Notes: a model not told the origin generated them from the letters alone. A DNA stretch of 55,443 bases from G963664585 sp963664585 (GCA_963664585.2 CAXXEO010000007.1:1-55443); one strand, 5' to 3'; shown: positions 25,871 to 35,328, counted from the first letter of the stretch. Numbers and translations: made by a program.

Positions 25871-27415
25871 TTGTTTGAGTTTTTCAATAAGCGTAAATCT
25901 TCTGAAAAAAACAAAGGGGAGAAAAACCACGAGGAAAAACTCGTCGTGTTTTCTACCAAGCTTGAAGAAAATATGCAAAAGATCAAAGAGATATTTTGCG
26001 ACGATGATACTTTGGTGGAAAGACAATTCACGAACAATTTAAACGATGAGATAAAATGCTGCATTTTTTATACCGATGGCATGATCGACAACGATATCAT
26101 AAATGATAGCATTATTTTTCCTCTTCAAACAACATCCATCCACATTTCCTCCGAAAACTTGATGGATGTTCTCATGAAACAAGTTTTGAGAAGTAACGAA
26201 GTCCAAAAAACAAATGATCTGGAAAAGATAATTCAGGCGATCATAGCCGGGGATACCGTTTTATTCGCGCAAGGTTCATCCGAAGCGCTGATTCTCAACA
26301 CCAAAGGGTATGCCTTGCGCGCGGTCGTAGAACCCGAAAGTGAAAAGGTCATTCGCGGCCCCAGAGAAGGTTTTACCGAAGGAATTTTGAGAAATCTGAC
26401 AATGCTCAGACGAAGAATCAGAACGCCAAACTTGAAAACGAAATATATGACCTTTGGTACGGTAACAAAAACAAAGGCCTGTATTTGTTATATTGAAGGT
26501 ATTGTCAATAAACAAGTACTGAACGACTTATATAAACGCCTTAATACTTTCCAGATAGACGGCGTGTTGGATGTCAATTATATTGCAGAAATCATTCGGG
26601 ATTCGCCAAAATCTCTTTTTAAAACAATCGGTTTCACCGAAAGGCCCGATATGATAGCGGCGAAACTGTTAGAAGGACGAGTTGCGCTTTTTTTGGACGG
26701 CACACCAGTCGTGATAACCGTTCCCTATCTTTTTATTGAGAATTTTCAAAGTAACGAGGACTATTATGTCACCTTTATCTACTCGAGCATCACAAGGCTT
26801 TTGCGCATCTGTTCTTTTTTTGCTACCATCACTGTACCCGCCTTGTATGTTTCGATTGTAACCTATCATCAGGAGATGTTGCCAACACCCATGCTGTTGA
26901 GCATTGCTACGGCGAGGCAAGACGTTCCCTTTCCGACGATTATTGAACTCTTTGGAATCATTATCGTCTTTCAAATTTTAACAGAGACAGGAATCCGAAT
27001 GGCTACCGGTATCGGACAAGCGCTCAGCATTTTAGGGGCTTTGGTCATCGGACAATCGGCTGTCGAGGCCAGAATTGTCAGTGCGCCTGTTATCATCGTC
27101 GTTGCGTTGGTTGGAATAACAGGGCTTGTTGTTCCGCGATTAAGCGGTGCCACCCTTGTCATTCGCCCCCTGCTTCTTATGTTGGCTGCCTTTCTTGGTT
27201 TCTTCGGTTTTACTATCGGAATGATCGCGTTGCTTATTCATCTATATAATCTCAATTCTTTTGGTGTGCCATTTTTCACTGATATTCTCACTCTTGATGA
27301 TCAAAAGACAAAAGACCTGGCCATCAGAGCCCCATGGTGGAAGATGCTTACGAGGCCCGAATATCTAACAGGCAACAGGACCAGAATGAAAATGGATGGG
27401 GAACTTAAACAATGA
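25871..27415 (+). CDS. GerA-type germinant receptor subunit A
   Basis: 514 residues from TTG 25871, after AAAAAGGTTGGA. Spore inner-membrane receptor subunit. The soluble N-terminal half carries VERQFTN, VIRGPREGFTEGI and LRRRIRTPNLK, the hallmark of the GerA/SpoVAF family. The C-terminal half (from about residue 300) has four to six membrane segments, with VPALYVSIVTYHQEMLP and TETGIRMATGIGQA. Its stop overlaps the gerC start (ATGA). Together with the downstream genes it should sense germinants. Confidence 0.93.
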   Translation: MFEFFNKRKSSEKNKGEKNHEEKLVVFSTKLEENMQKIKEIFCDDDTLVERQFTNNLNDEIKCCIFYTDGMIDNDIINDSIIFPLQTTSIHISSENLMDVLMKQVLRSNEVQKTNDLEKIIQAIIAGDTVLFAQGSSEALILNTKGYALRAVVEPESEKVIRGPREGFTEGILRNLTMLRRRIRTPNLKTKYMTFGTVTKTKACICYIEGIVNKQVLNDLYKRLNTFQIDGVLDVNYIAEIIRDSPKSLFKTIGFTERPDMIAAKLLEGRVALFLDGTPVVITVPYLFIENFQSNEDYYVTFIYSSITRLLRICSFFATITVPALYVSIVTYHQEMLPTPMLLSIATARQDVPFPTIIELFGIIIVFQILTETGIRMATGIGQALSILGALVIGQSAVEARIVSAPVIIVVALVGITGLVVPRLSGATLVIRPLLLMLAAFLGFFGFTIGMIALLIHLYNLNSFGVPFFTDILTLDDQKTKDLAIRAPWWKMLTRPEYLTGNRTRMKMDGELKQ

Positions 27416-28572
27416 TAAAATTGAAAAGGGTTATTATAATTATTCTCGTCCTTTCAAATATGATCGTGCTGAGCGGCTGTTGGAACTATAGGGAAGTTGA
27501 AGACCTTGCCATCGCAGTGGGATGCGCCATTGATAAAGGCACGAACGGTAAAAAATATCATCTTACCACAGAAATTGTTGATCTGAGCAGCGGAGCGGCA
27601 AAAGGCGAAACCAAATCGGCATTAATTGAGACGGATGGCGATACTGTTTTTGAAGCTTTCAGAAACTCTAAAAATTTAATGTCACATAAACTGTATTTCA
27701 GCAACATGAGCATTCTTATTATCAGCGAAGAGGTGGCCAAAGATGGTATAGCCGATGTGGTCGATTTTTTCACCAGAGACCATGAAGTCAGATTTACAAT
27801 GCAAGCTTTGGTCTCACAAGAAAAGACGGCAAAAGAAATCCTGCAACTGAAAACCATTGACCACCCAATCGTATCATTTGAAATGTCATTAGCGATTAAG
27901 TCAAATGATCTCACTTTGTCCTCGACAAATTATATGCAATTATATCAAATCGTTAATACACTGGGAAGCGAAGGAGAATCACTATCCCTCTGCGCAGTAA
28001 AATCTGTTTGGAACGACAAAATTCTTGTTCCCCAAATCAACGGGATTGCGCTTTTTCAAAAAGACAAACTGTATGGGTATTTATCCCCCCAAGATACACA
28101 ATATTTTCTTTTTGCGACCGATAAAGTGCATGGGGGAATACTGTCCGCAAGTGCCGAAAAAGATGGTGAAAAAAATGTTGCGCTTGAAATTGTGCGAAGC
28201 AAAGCAAGCATTAAGCCCGTTTATGAAAATGGGAAACTATCCTTTCAAATCAGCACCAACACTGTTGCCGATTATGGTGAACTGGAAACGAGCATCAATA
28301 TAATTGGTGTAGATAAGCGAGAAGAATTCATAAAAAATACGGAAGTGCTTCTGGAAGATCATATAAAGTCTGTTGTAAAAAAGGTGCAAAGTAATTATGG
28401 CGTGGATATTTTTGGATTTGGCAATTTACTCAGTAAGCAAAATCCAAAGCTGTGGAAAGAGCTGGGCCCTGAGTGGGAAACGGTCTTTAAAGATGTAGAT
28501 GTAGAAGTAAAATCGAAAATCAATATTGTAGGCAGTGGAGTTACAATTGCGCCTATCAAAGTGGGAGAATAA
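27412..28572 (+). CDS. GerC-type germinant receptor lipoprotein
   Basis: 386 residues. N-terminal lipoprotein signal with lipobox LSGC (Cys about 23) followed by WNYREVEDLAIAVG, the Ger(x)C family start. The protein sits on the outer face of the spore inner membrane as receptor subunit C. LMSHKLYFSNMSILIISEEV and a C-terminal FGFGNLLSKQNPKLWKELG also fit the family. Its start overlaps gerA by four bases, so the two are translationally coupled. Confidence 0.92.
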   Translation: MIKLKRVIIIILVLSNMIVLSGCWNYREVEDLAIAVGCAIDKGTNGKKYHLTTEIVDLSSGAAKGETKSALIETDGDTVFEAFRNSKNLMSHKLYFSNMSILIISEEVAKDGIADVVDFFTRDHEVRFTMQALVSQEKTAKEILQLKTIDHPIVSFEMSLAIKSNDLTLSSTNYMQLYQIVNTLGSEGESLSLCAVKSVWNDKILVPQINGIALFQKDKLYGYLSPQDTQYFLFATDKVHGGILSASAEKDGEKNVALEIVRSKASIKPVYENGKLSFQISTNTVADYGELETSINIIGVDKREEFIKNTEVLLEDHIKSVVKKVQSNYGVDIFGFGNLLSKQNPKLWKELGPEWETVFKDVDVEVKSKINIVGSGVTIAPIKVGE

Positions 28573-28574
28573 GT

Positions 28575-28790
28575 ATGGTTGTTACAATCGTCATAATCTT
28601 ATATCTTTTGGTTCTGATTTTTGATTTTATCCCAGCTTGTAAAAGTAAAAACAAAACGCTCATCTGTGTTTATGGCGTATTATTTACGTCTTCTTTTATA
28701 ATCCTGTTTCTAAAAGCACAGGATGTTTCTCTTCCAACCATAGGGGAACCTTTACGGTATTTGATCCGTTCCATGTTAAAGCTGAAATGA
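28575..28790 (+). CDS. Small two-helix membrane protein of the ger operon
   Basis: 71 residues. Two hydrophobic segments (about 3-20 and 30-48) joined by a basic turn KSKNKT, then a basic tail ending RSMLKLK. No family recognised. Starts two bases after the gerC stop with GGGAG upstream and precedes gerB1 by 16 bases, so it is co-expressed with the receptor. A fourth small subunit of GerA receptors (D type, two helices) is known in Bacillus; this could be an analogue, but that is inference from size and position. Confidence 0.65.
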   Translation: MVVTIVIILYLLVLIFDFIPACKSKNKTLICVYGVLFTSSFIILFLKAQDVSLPTIGEPLRYLIRSMLKLK

Positions 28791-28806
28791 TGGAAGGTGT
28801 ACTGCC

Positions 28807-29904
28807 ATGAGCGATAAAACAGTTAACACAAATCAGGCCATCGCTCTCGTTTCGATGTTTATGCTTGGCGCCTCACTGATTTTGAGTGGAAATGGAATTG
28901 CGGAGCAGGATTCTTGGATTGCGCTATTGCTTTCTCTTTGCATGTCTATACCCGTGTTTTTAGTATATACGAGAATCATCAATCTTTACCCCGGTAAAGA
29001 TTTATATGACATCGTCATCGCACTTTTCGGAAATTTGATCGGAAAAGCGTTTGTGATTTTATACATCTTGTACTCTCTTTACATGGGTGCCTGGGTTTTG
29101 AGAAGCTTCACGGATTTTTTTTGCTCAGTAGTCATGCCTCAAACTCCATCATTACCAATTCTTGTATTAATGGGGCTGTTATCGGTTTATGCCATGAGAA
29201 GCGGCTTTGAAACACTTGGTAAATGCGCTTTGCTTCTTCTGACCTTTATGCTCATCCTTGCCTTTTTGACGACAGTGCTAGCCGTAAAAGATATGAATTT
29301 TTCGAACCTGCTTCCGATAGGAACACAGGGGATAAGAACAATTGCGCAAAACGCCTTTGAACTCTTTTCTTTTCCCTTCGCAGAAAGTGTTCTTTTTATC
29401 TGCATCGCCTCTTCTCTCTCACCGGAAGCAAACCCGTGTAAAGCGTATTTTATAGGTCTTTTTATTACTGGAACAGTCTTTTTAACCATGACTCTCAGCA
29501 ATATCTCCGTGCTGGGCTTGCCGATTATATCAAGCCTTTACTATCCATCTTATGCCGTTATGCAAATCGTCTCGCTGGGTGATTCCATTACGAGAATCGA
29601 AAGCTCCATTTCAACAATTTTTATCGTGGGGGGATTTGTAAGAGTCACTATTTGTTTATTTTCCGTTTCAAAGGGGCTGACAAAATTGTTCGGCTTTGAT
29701 CATTACCTTCAAATGGTTTTTCCAACTTATCTTATCACAATAGCCATCGCCATGATTACTTTTGATTCTGCAATGGGTTTTTATGAGGACAACTTCGTTT
29801 ATCCGTACTATACGCTGCCATTTACGATTTTTTTGCCAATTGTCATTCTCATCGCGGCTGAATTAAAGCATCGAAAAAAGATGTTTGCCAATCAAGCCTA
29901 CTAA
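28807..29904 (+). CDS. GerB-type germinant receptor permease, paralogue 1
   Basis: 365 residues, about ten membrane helices, APC-superfamily endospore germination permease. Motifs: SMFMLGASLILSGNGIAEQD, LYPGKDLYDIVIALFG, FAESVLFICIASSL, RIESSISTIFIVGGFV. In GerA receptors subunit B binds the germinant. It follows the small ORF with GGAAGGTG upstream. First of four consecutive B genes; most similar to paralogue 2, with which it shares the tail AELKHRKKMFANQA. Confidence 0.93.
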   Translation: MSDKTVNTNQAIALVSMFMLGASLILSGNGIAEQDSWIALLLSLCMSIPVFLVYTRIINLYPGKDLYDIVIALFGNLIGKAFVILYILYSLYMGAWVLRSFTDFFCSVVMPQTPSLPILVLMGLLSVYAMRSGFETLGKCALLLLTFMLILAFLTTVLAVKDMNFSNLLPIGTQGIRTIAQNAFELFSFPFAESVLFICIASSLSPEANPCKAYFIGLFITGTVFLTMTLSNISVLGLPIISSLYYPSYAVMQIVSLGDSITRIESSISTIFIVGGFVRVTICLFSVSKGLTKLFGFDHYLQMVFPTYLITIAIAMITFDSAMGFYEDNFVYPYYTLPFTIFLPIVILIAAELKHRKKMFANQAY

Positions 29905-30126
29905 TTCAAAGCTATTCTTAAATAAAAACTTCGTTAACCCCATCCTTTCCCCTGTCTGAAGTGGAGATAGGATTAGTTGATTAACTTGAAAACAAGCTTG
30001 TGATTTCTTCCCCCGCCGAAGGCGGGGGAAGAAAATGACGTTTTAACTATAGCCAGTTTTTAAGTTAATTGGCTATAACAAGAGATTATAAAATACAATG
30101 AGTCTAAGAGGATGAGGCACGCTTAC
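29905..30126 (+). repeat. Duplicated spacer gerB1-gerB2 carrying MITE copy 8
   Basis: Spacer sequence on both sides of the MITE (29973-30077) is also found, MITE-free, between gerB2 and gerB3 (31225-31368). Shared blocks include CCCTGTCTGAAG, AACAAGAGAT and CAATGAGTCTAAGAGGAT. Confidence 0.8.
29973..30077 (+). repeat. MITE-like foldback element, copy 8
   Basis: Full-length copy inside the germination operon, with the TTTTAACTATAGCC variant of the right arm. Confidence 0.85.
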
Positions 30127-31224
30127 ATGAAAGAAAAAACGGTTTCAATCAAACACGCAGTTGCCATCATCACAATGTTTATGCTTGGCACCAACCTTAT
30201 TCTATGCGGGAATGGGCTTGCCAAACAGGATTCATGGATCGCCATGCTGCTTTCTGTCTGTATGGCTGTGCCCATGTTTTTCGTATTTGCCAGAATTATG
30301 AAGCTTTATCCCGGAAAGGATCTATATGATATCGTCATCCTTCTTTTCGGAAAATTCGTTGGAAAAACGATTGTGGTTTTGTATACCTTGTTTTCTCTTT
30401 ATCTTGGCGCTTTAGTTTTTCGAAGCTTTACAGATTTTATTAAAACTGTGGCTACGCCCCAAACGCCTTCAATTCCGATTGTAATATTAATAGGGCTTTT
30501 AACGGTATATGCCGTTAAAAGCGGACTTGAAACATTCGGCAAATGCGCTTTATTTCTTCTGTGCTTTATGATCACTCTTGTGCTAATAATAACAGTATTG
30601 GTGGCAAAAGATATGGACTTTTCAAACCTTCTGCCCATTGGAAGACAGGGTGTGAAAATAATTGCAACAAGCGCCTTTGAGTCCTTTTCTTTTCCCTTCG
30701 CCGAAAGTGTTCTCTTCCTGTGCATAGCCTCTTGCCTGCCCTCTGAAGCGAGCCCATACAAAGCTTATTATACGGCACTTTTGATTACAGGATTACTCTT
30801 AACAATAACTACTTTAAGAAATATATCGGTGTTTGGCTACCCCATTTTGACGGATCTGTACTATCCCTCTTATGCCATCATGCAAATCGTTTCGGTGGGG
30901 GATTTTATCACGAGGATTGAAGGTACAGTCTCATCGGTTTTCATTGTAGCGGGGTTTGTTAAAATCAGTGTCTGCTTATTCGCCTACACAAAAGGGCTGA
31001 CTAAATTATTTAATTTTGATAATTACCGTCAGATGGTTTTTCCGGCATTTCTTACAATGATTGCCTTTTCGAGATTAACTTTTCGCACCGCAATGGCATT
31101 TTACGAAGATAACAGCGTTTATCCATACTATAGCCTGCCATTTTTAGTTGTTTTGCCAATTGTCATCCTCATTGCGGCTGAAATAAAGCATCGAAAAAAG
31201 ACGTTTGCCAATCAAGCCCACTAA
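30127..31224 (+). CDS. GerB-type germinant receptor permease, paralogue 2
   Basis: 365 residues from ATG 30127; an in-frame ATG five codons upstream is less well placed relative to GAGGATGAGG. Same helices and motifs as paralogue 1: IITMFMLGTNLILCGNGLAK, LYPGKDLYDIVILLFG, FAESVLFLCIASCL, RIEGTVSSVFIVAGFV. It ends EIKHRKKTFANQAH, close to paralogue 1. A MITE lies between the two genes. Which germinant it binds cannot be read from sequence. Confidence 0.92.
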   Translation: MKEKTVSIKHAVAIITMFMLGTNLILCGNGLAKQDSWIAMLLSVCMAVPMFFVFARIMKLYPGKDLYDIVILLFGKFVGKTIVVLYTLFSLYLGALVFRSFTDFIKTVATPQTPSIPIVILIGLLTVYAVKSGLETFGKCALFLLCFMITLVLIITVLVAKDMDFSNLLPIGRQGVKIIATSAFESFSFPFAESVLFLCIASCLPSEASPYKAYYTALLITGLLLTITTLRNISVFGYPILTDLYYPSYAIMQIVSVGDFITRIEGTVSSVFIVAGFVKISVCLFAYTKGLTKLFNFDNYRQMVFPAFLTMIAFSRLTFRTAMAFYEDNSVYPYYSLPFLVVLPIVILIAAEIKHRKKTFANQAH

Positions 31225-31368
31225 TTCAATGCTATTCTTAAACAAGAACTTCGTGAACCCCATCCTTTTCCCTGTCTGAAGATGATAGGATGCAGATAAG
31301 CAATAAACGGTGCTTAATAACAAGAGATATTAAAATACAATGAGTCTAAGAGGATAAGGGACGCTTAC

Positions 31369-32460
31369 ATGAAAGAAAAAACGATAACAAGTAAAGAAGC
31401 AATTGCAATCATTACAATGTTTTTGTTTGGCAGCGCCGTTATTATGGGGGGCAATGGTCCTGCCAAACAGGATTCGTGGATTGCTATCATTCTTGCTATG
31501 GTCGTTTCAATTCCTATCTATTTTGTGTCTGCAAGGATCATCACGCTTCATCCCGGAAAAGATTTATTTGATATTGCAATTGAACTTTTTGGGAACACAG
31601 TTGGGAAAGCAATTGTATTTTTACTCACTTTCTATTCTTTTCTCCTCGGCGCTTTCATTTATCGAAGCTTTGCTGATTTTATGATGACTGCCAGCATGCC
31701 TGAAACCCCAGAATTGCCATTTCTAATATTAATTGGTCTGGTGTCAGTTTACGCTGTTAAAAGCGGCTTTCAAACTTTAGGGAAAACCTCAGCCTTGCTT
31801 CTGTTTTTGATGCTGATTCTGGTCTTTCTGACAACACTGATGGCCGCTAAAGACATGAAGATCGAAAATCTTTTTCCCATTGGGGGCCAAGGTGTCGCAA
31901 CAATTATGGGCAACAGCTATGTGCTGTTTATTCTGCCATTCTCCGAAGTGATGATCTTTACGTGTGTAGCCTCTTGTCTGGGTCAGAAAGAAAACCCGTA
32001 TAAAATATATTTCGGCACACTTTTGTTGGCGGGGATTACATTTTTAGTCGCTGTTTTGAGAAATATCATGGTAATTGGATTCCCCATTTTGGGACAACTC
32101 TATTACCCTTCTTTTACTGTTATGCGAATCGTTTCAATCGGGGATTTTCTTGAGAGAATCGAAATCACGATCTCTTCTATTTTTATCATCGCCGGATTTG
32201 TAAAAGTCAGCCTTTGTATGTTTGCCGCTTCAAAGGGGCTGACTAAATTATTCGATTTTGATGATTACCGTCAGATGGTTTTTCCTACATTTCTCACAAC
32301 AATTGCTCTTACCAGCATCGTCTATAATAATGTAATGGAATTGTATGAGGATATCAATGTTTATAAATACTATGCTTTTCCCATTTTGGTTTTCTTGCCG
32401 ATCGTGATTCTTATCGCCGCTGAAATAAAGAATCGCAAAAAGACAAAGATAAATAACTAA
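31369..32460 (+). CDS. GerB-type germinant receptor permease, paralogue 3
   Basis: 363 residues. More diverged from paralogues 1 and 2 in the helices likely to line the ligand pocket (MPETPELPFLILIGLVSVY, FSEVMIFTCVASCLG), but keeps KQDSWIAIILAMVVSIPIYF, HPGKDLFDIAIELFG and RIEITISSIFIIAGFV. The 5' leader AGGATAAGGGACGCTTACATG is a near copy of that before paralogue 2. It ends 17 bases before paralogue 4. Confidence 0.92.
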   Translation: MKEKTITSKEAIAIITMFLFGSAVIMGGNGPAKQDSWIAIILAMVVSIPIYFVSARIITLHPGKDLFDIAIELFGNTVGKAIVFLLTFYSFLLGAFIYRSFADFMMTASMPETPELPFLILIGLVSVYAVKSGFQTLGKTSALLLFLMLILVFLTTLMAAKDMKIENLFPIGGQGVATIMGNSYVLFILPFSEVMIFTCVASCLGQKENPYKIYFGTLLLAGITFLVAVLRNIMVIGFPILGQLYYPSFTVMRIVSIGDFLERIEITISSIFIIAGFVKVSLCMFAASKGLTKLFDFDDYRQMVFPTFLTTIALTSIVYNNVMELYEDINVYKYYAFPILVFLPIVILIAAEIKNRKKTKINN

Positions 32461-32477
32461 AATCGAGGCGTGCTTAC

Positions 32478-33581
32478 ATGAAGGAACAGACGATCAACGC
32501 TAAGCAGGCAATTTCTATCATTACAAAATTTATGTTCGGCACTGCCATCATCATGGGTGGCAATTCACCTGCAAAACAAGATTCATGGATTGCCATGCTG
32601 CTTGCTGTCTGTATGGCCATGCCCTTGTTTTTCGTGTACGCCAGAATCATAAAGCTATGTCCTGGAAAGGACTTATTTGATATTGCCATTGACCTTTTTG
32701 GAAATATCACGGGGAAATTCATCGTGCTTTTGTTTACCTGGTATTCCATTCATCTCGGCGCTATGATTTCAAGAAGCTTCGCGGATTTTATTCAAGTTGT
32801 TGCGGTGCCCCAAACTCCTTTAATCCCAATTCTTCTTTTTATGGGATCGCTATCGGTTTACGCCGTAAAAAGCGGGCTTGTAACCCTGGGTAAGTGCGCT
32901 TTGTTTCTTCAGGTCTTTACAATTATCATTGTTTTGCTTACAACGGTGCTAGCGGTCAAAAATATGGACTTTTCAAACTTTCTCCCCATTGGAGGGCAAG
33001 GTGTGAAGTCCATCGTCAAAAGCGCTTATGTACTGTTTATTGTTCCCTTCTCAGAAGCGGTTCTCTTTACCTGCATCGCTTCATCGCTTACCACTGAAGC
33101 CAGTCCATACAAAATTTATTATACTGCGCTTTTGGTTACAGGAACTATCTTTTTATTAACCACTGTCAGAAATTCAGCGGTCATTGGCTTTCCGATTTTA
33201 AACAGTATACGATACACTTCTTATGCCGTCATGCGAATCGTTTCTGTGGGGGATTTTTTAGAGAGAATAGAAGCCACCATTTCACTTGTTTTTATCACAG
33301 CGGGATTTGTCAAAATCAGTGTGTGTTTATTTGTTGCCTCTAAGGGGCTGACAAAACTGTTTGGTTTTGAGAATTACCGTCAAATGGCTAATCCAGCATT
33401 TCTTACAACGATAGCTTTGTCCACTATTGTTGCAAAAAACAGCATGGATATGGAAACGATCATCAATGCATACAAATACTATGCATTGCTCTTTGTCGTT
33501 ATTTTACCAACCCTAATTCTCATAGCGGCTGAAATAAAGCATCGTAAAAAGATAGTCTGCCCATCCGCCGACAGCCATTAG
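32478..33581 (+). CDS. GerB-type germinant receptor permease, paralogue 4
   Basis: 367 residues. Same architecture: KFMFGTAIIMGGNSPAKQD, CPGKDLFDIAIDLFG, FSEAVLFTCIASSL, RIEATISLVFITAGFV. It shares IIMGGN and AKQDSWIA with paralogue 3. GAGGCGTGCTTACATG is again the repeated leader, shortened. The C-terminus ends in a distinct CPSADSH. Last gene of the ger operon; no clear T-run terminator follows, but MITE copy 9 lies 228 bases downstream. Confidence 0.92.
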   Translation: MKEQTINAKQAISIITKFMFGTAIIMGGNSPAKQDSWIAMLLAVCMAMPLFFVYARIIKLCPGKDLFDIAIDLFGNITGKFIVLLFTWYSIHLGAMISRSFADFIQVVAVPQTPLIPILLFMGSLSVYAVKSGLVTLGKCALFLQVFTIIIVLLTTVLAVKNMDFSNFLPIGGQGVKSIVKSAYVLFIVPFSEAVLFTCIASSLTTEASPYKIYYTALLVTGTIFLLTTVRNSAVIGFPILNSIRYTSYAVMRIVSVGDFLERIEATISLVFITAGFVKISVCLFVASKGLTKLFGFENYRQMANPAFLTTIALSTIVAKNSMDMETIINAYKYYALLFVVILPTLILIAAEIKHRKKIVCPSADSH

Positions 33582-33961
33582 CAAATTAACAATCATAAAA
33601 AACTCTTTCTCTTTGCTGCGCAGTATGGGTGCAACCTGCGTTCAAATATGACTCTTTACCTGTCAAATTGCGATAGTACTTACTTTTCATATAATACTTC
33701 CGTGATTATCCAGGCATTGCGAGCGATAAAGAAGTAAATGGACAAACCGCTTAAGCTTCATATATCAAGTTGTAAAATGAAAATAACTTATGTGAACCAT
33801 AACACAACTATAGCCAATTAACTTAAAAGCTGGCTATAGTTAAAATGTCATTTTCTTCCCCCCGCCTTCGGCGGGGGAAGAAATCAAAAGCTTGTTTTCA
33901 AGTTAATCAATTATATGTTATAATGCCTGTATCAATAGTTTTTCTCAAGGAGAATGAGCAT
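33582..33961. other. Intergenic region between the ger operon and vanY-like gene
   Basis: 380 bases with MITE copy 9 (33809-33915) and otherwise no gene or clear terminator. AAGGAG lies before the vanY-like start. Confidence 0.5.
33809..33915 (-). repeat. MITE-like foldback element, copy 9
   Basis: Full-length, reverse orientation, one extra C in the central hairpin. Confidence 0.85.
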
Positions 33962-34996
33962 ATGGCGAAAACGATATTAAGCAAAAAAATGATAGCATCC
34001 ATTGTCGCTGGAACTGTGCTTTTAGCTACGGTAGGCATTGCAGGCGGCGTTCTTATGGTTCAGGAACTTGGTAACCCCCCTGCTGATTCTGCACAGTCCT
34101 CTTCCAGTCAATCTGGGTCGAGCAACATCTCAGGATCAAGTCAGCCTGAGTCCTCCTCTAAAGCATCATCTTCATCAGCGGCATCCTCCGCTGTGTCCTC
34201 GTCCTCTTCGTCAAGCAAACCGGGTTCTTCCTCTGCTGCCACAATCAGTATTACCAATACTGTTTCATTAGTAAATCAAAAGTGCAGTCTATCATCCGAC
34301 TTTGTCCCCGCCGATATGACTGATATCGCCAGTCGCGTCTCATCCACAAAGGCAGAGATCTACATGGTCGACGAGGCAGCGCTGGCCTTCATCAAGATGG
34401 TGAATGCCATGAAGGCGGCCGGGGTCACTGATGTCGTAGCAGTCAGCGGCTATCGCTCATACAACTATCAGAAAAACATCTTTGAAGCCCGCATTGCCAG
34501 CAACCAGACAACGATGGCATATAAAGAAGCCTGGGCAGCGGCGGCCTCGATTATAGCCCCACCCGGAACCAGCGAACACCAGACCGGGCTTGCCATCGAT
34601 CTATCCACAAAGAGCAAAAATTATGCATTGGATTCCGATTTTGCCGATACGCCGGCGGGGAAATGGTTGGGTGCTCACTGCCAGGACTTTGGTTTTATCC
34701 TGCGATATCGGGAGGACAAGCAGGACATTACCAAAATTGTTTATGAACCATGGCATTTTCGTTATGTGGGGAAGCCTCATGCGGACATCATCATGGGGCA
34801 AAGTCTTTGTCTCGAGGAATATCTCGCCATGCTGAAAGATAAGGGAGCTCTCACCTTGCCCGTTTCGCAAGAGGAAAAATATGTGGTCAGCGCCATGGCG
34901 CAGCCGGATTATTTCATCGAAGGACTAAGCCAGATCTCAAAGGATGGAATGGGAGGATATATATCCACCGCTTTAATAAAGTCTAAAACAGAATAA
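33962..34996 (+). CDS. D-alanyl-D-alanine carboxypeptidase, VanY type (peptidase M15B)
   Basis: 344 residues from ATG 33962, seven bases after AAGGAG; the upstream open frame is MITE sequence. An N-terminal membrane anchor (about 10-32) is followed by a Ser-rich linker of some 60 residues and the M15 domain. Zinc ligands: GTSEHQTGLAIDLS (His, Asp) and EPWHFRYVG (His); SGYRSYNYQKNIFEA is the substrate-side motif. It trims the terminal D-Ala of cell-wall precursors outside the membrane. The Ser linker uses the same style as the secreted paralogues at 46-55 kb. No van resistance genes adjoin it. Confidence 0.9.
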   Translation: MAKTILSKKMIASIVAGTVLLATVGIAGGVLMVQELGNPPADSAQSSSSQSGSSNISGSSQPESSSKASSSSAASSAVSSSSSSSKPGSSSAATISITNTVSLVNQKCSLSSDFVPADMTDIASRVSSTKAEIYMVDEAALAFIKMVNAMKAAGVTDVVAVSGYRSYNYQKNIFEARIASNQTTMAYKEAWAAAASIIAPPGTSEHQTGLAIDLSTKSKNYALDSDFADTPAGKWLGAHCQDFGFILRYREDKQDITKIVYEPWHFRYVGKPHADIIMGQSLCLEEYLAMLKDKGALTLPVSQEEKYVVSAMAQPDYFIEGLSQISKDGMGGYISTALIKSKTE

Positions 34997-35128
34997 TCTA
35001 CCCTTTCTCGTACTATCGTGACCAGCATCCGTTTTTGTCTGCATGGTGCAACTAAATAAGTTAATAATACGTTCTCTCATTACCGCGCCTCTTGTGGGGT
35101 ACAGACGTACAGTATCATTATAATTGGA

Positions 35129-35174
35129 ATCAAGACGGGGCACCCGCGAAATTTCGCGGGTGCCCCGTCTTGAT
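35129..35174. terminator. 46-bp perfect palindrome, probable bidirectional terminator
   Basis: Two exact 23-base halves meeting at AAATTT, GC-rich (GGGGCACCCGCG). It lies between convergent vanY-like and phoU genes. T-runs are short, so terminator function is likely but not certain. Confidence 0.7.
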
Positions 35175-35222
35175 ATCAGTTCTCCTGCTCACTGCATTTG
35201 GAATATTCTTTTAATCGCATTT

Positions 35223-35328
35223 TATAGTTGATTAACTTGAAAACAAGCTTGTGATTTCTTCCCCCGCCTTCGGCGGGGGAAGAAAATGACGTTTTAACTA
35301 TAGCCAGTTTTTAAGTTAATTGGCTATA
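35223..35328 (+). repeat. MITE-like foldback element, copy 10
   Basis: Full-length consensus copy with TATAG at one tip and GGCTATA at the other. Confidence 0.85.

Noticed and set aside
33845..33961. Longer N-terminus of the VanY-type protein
   Set aside because: The extra codons are MITE sequence; a strong AAGGAG precedes ATG 33962.
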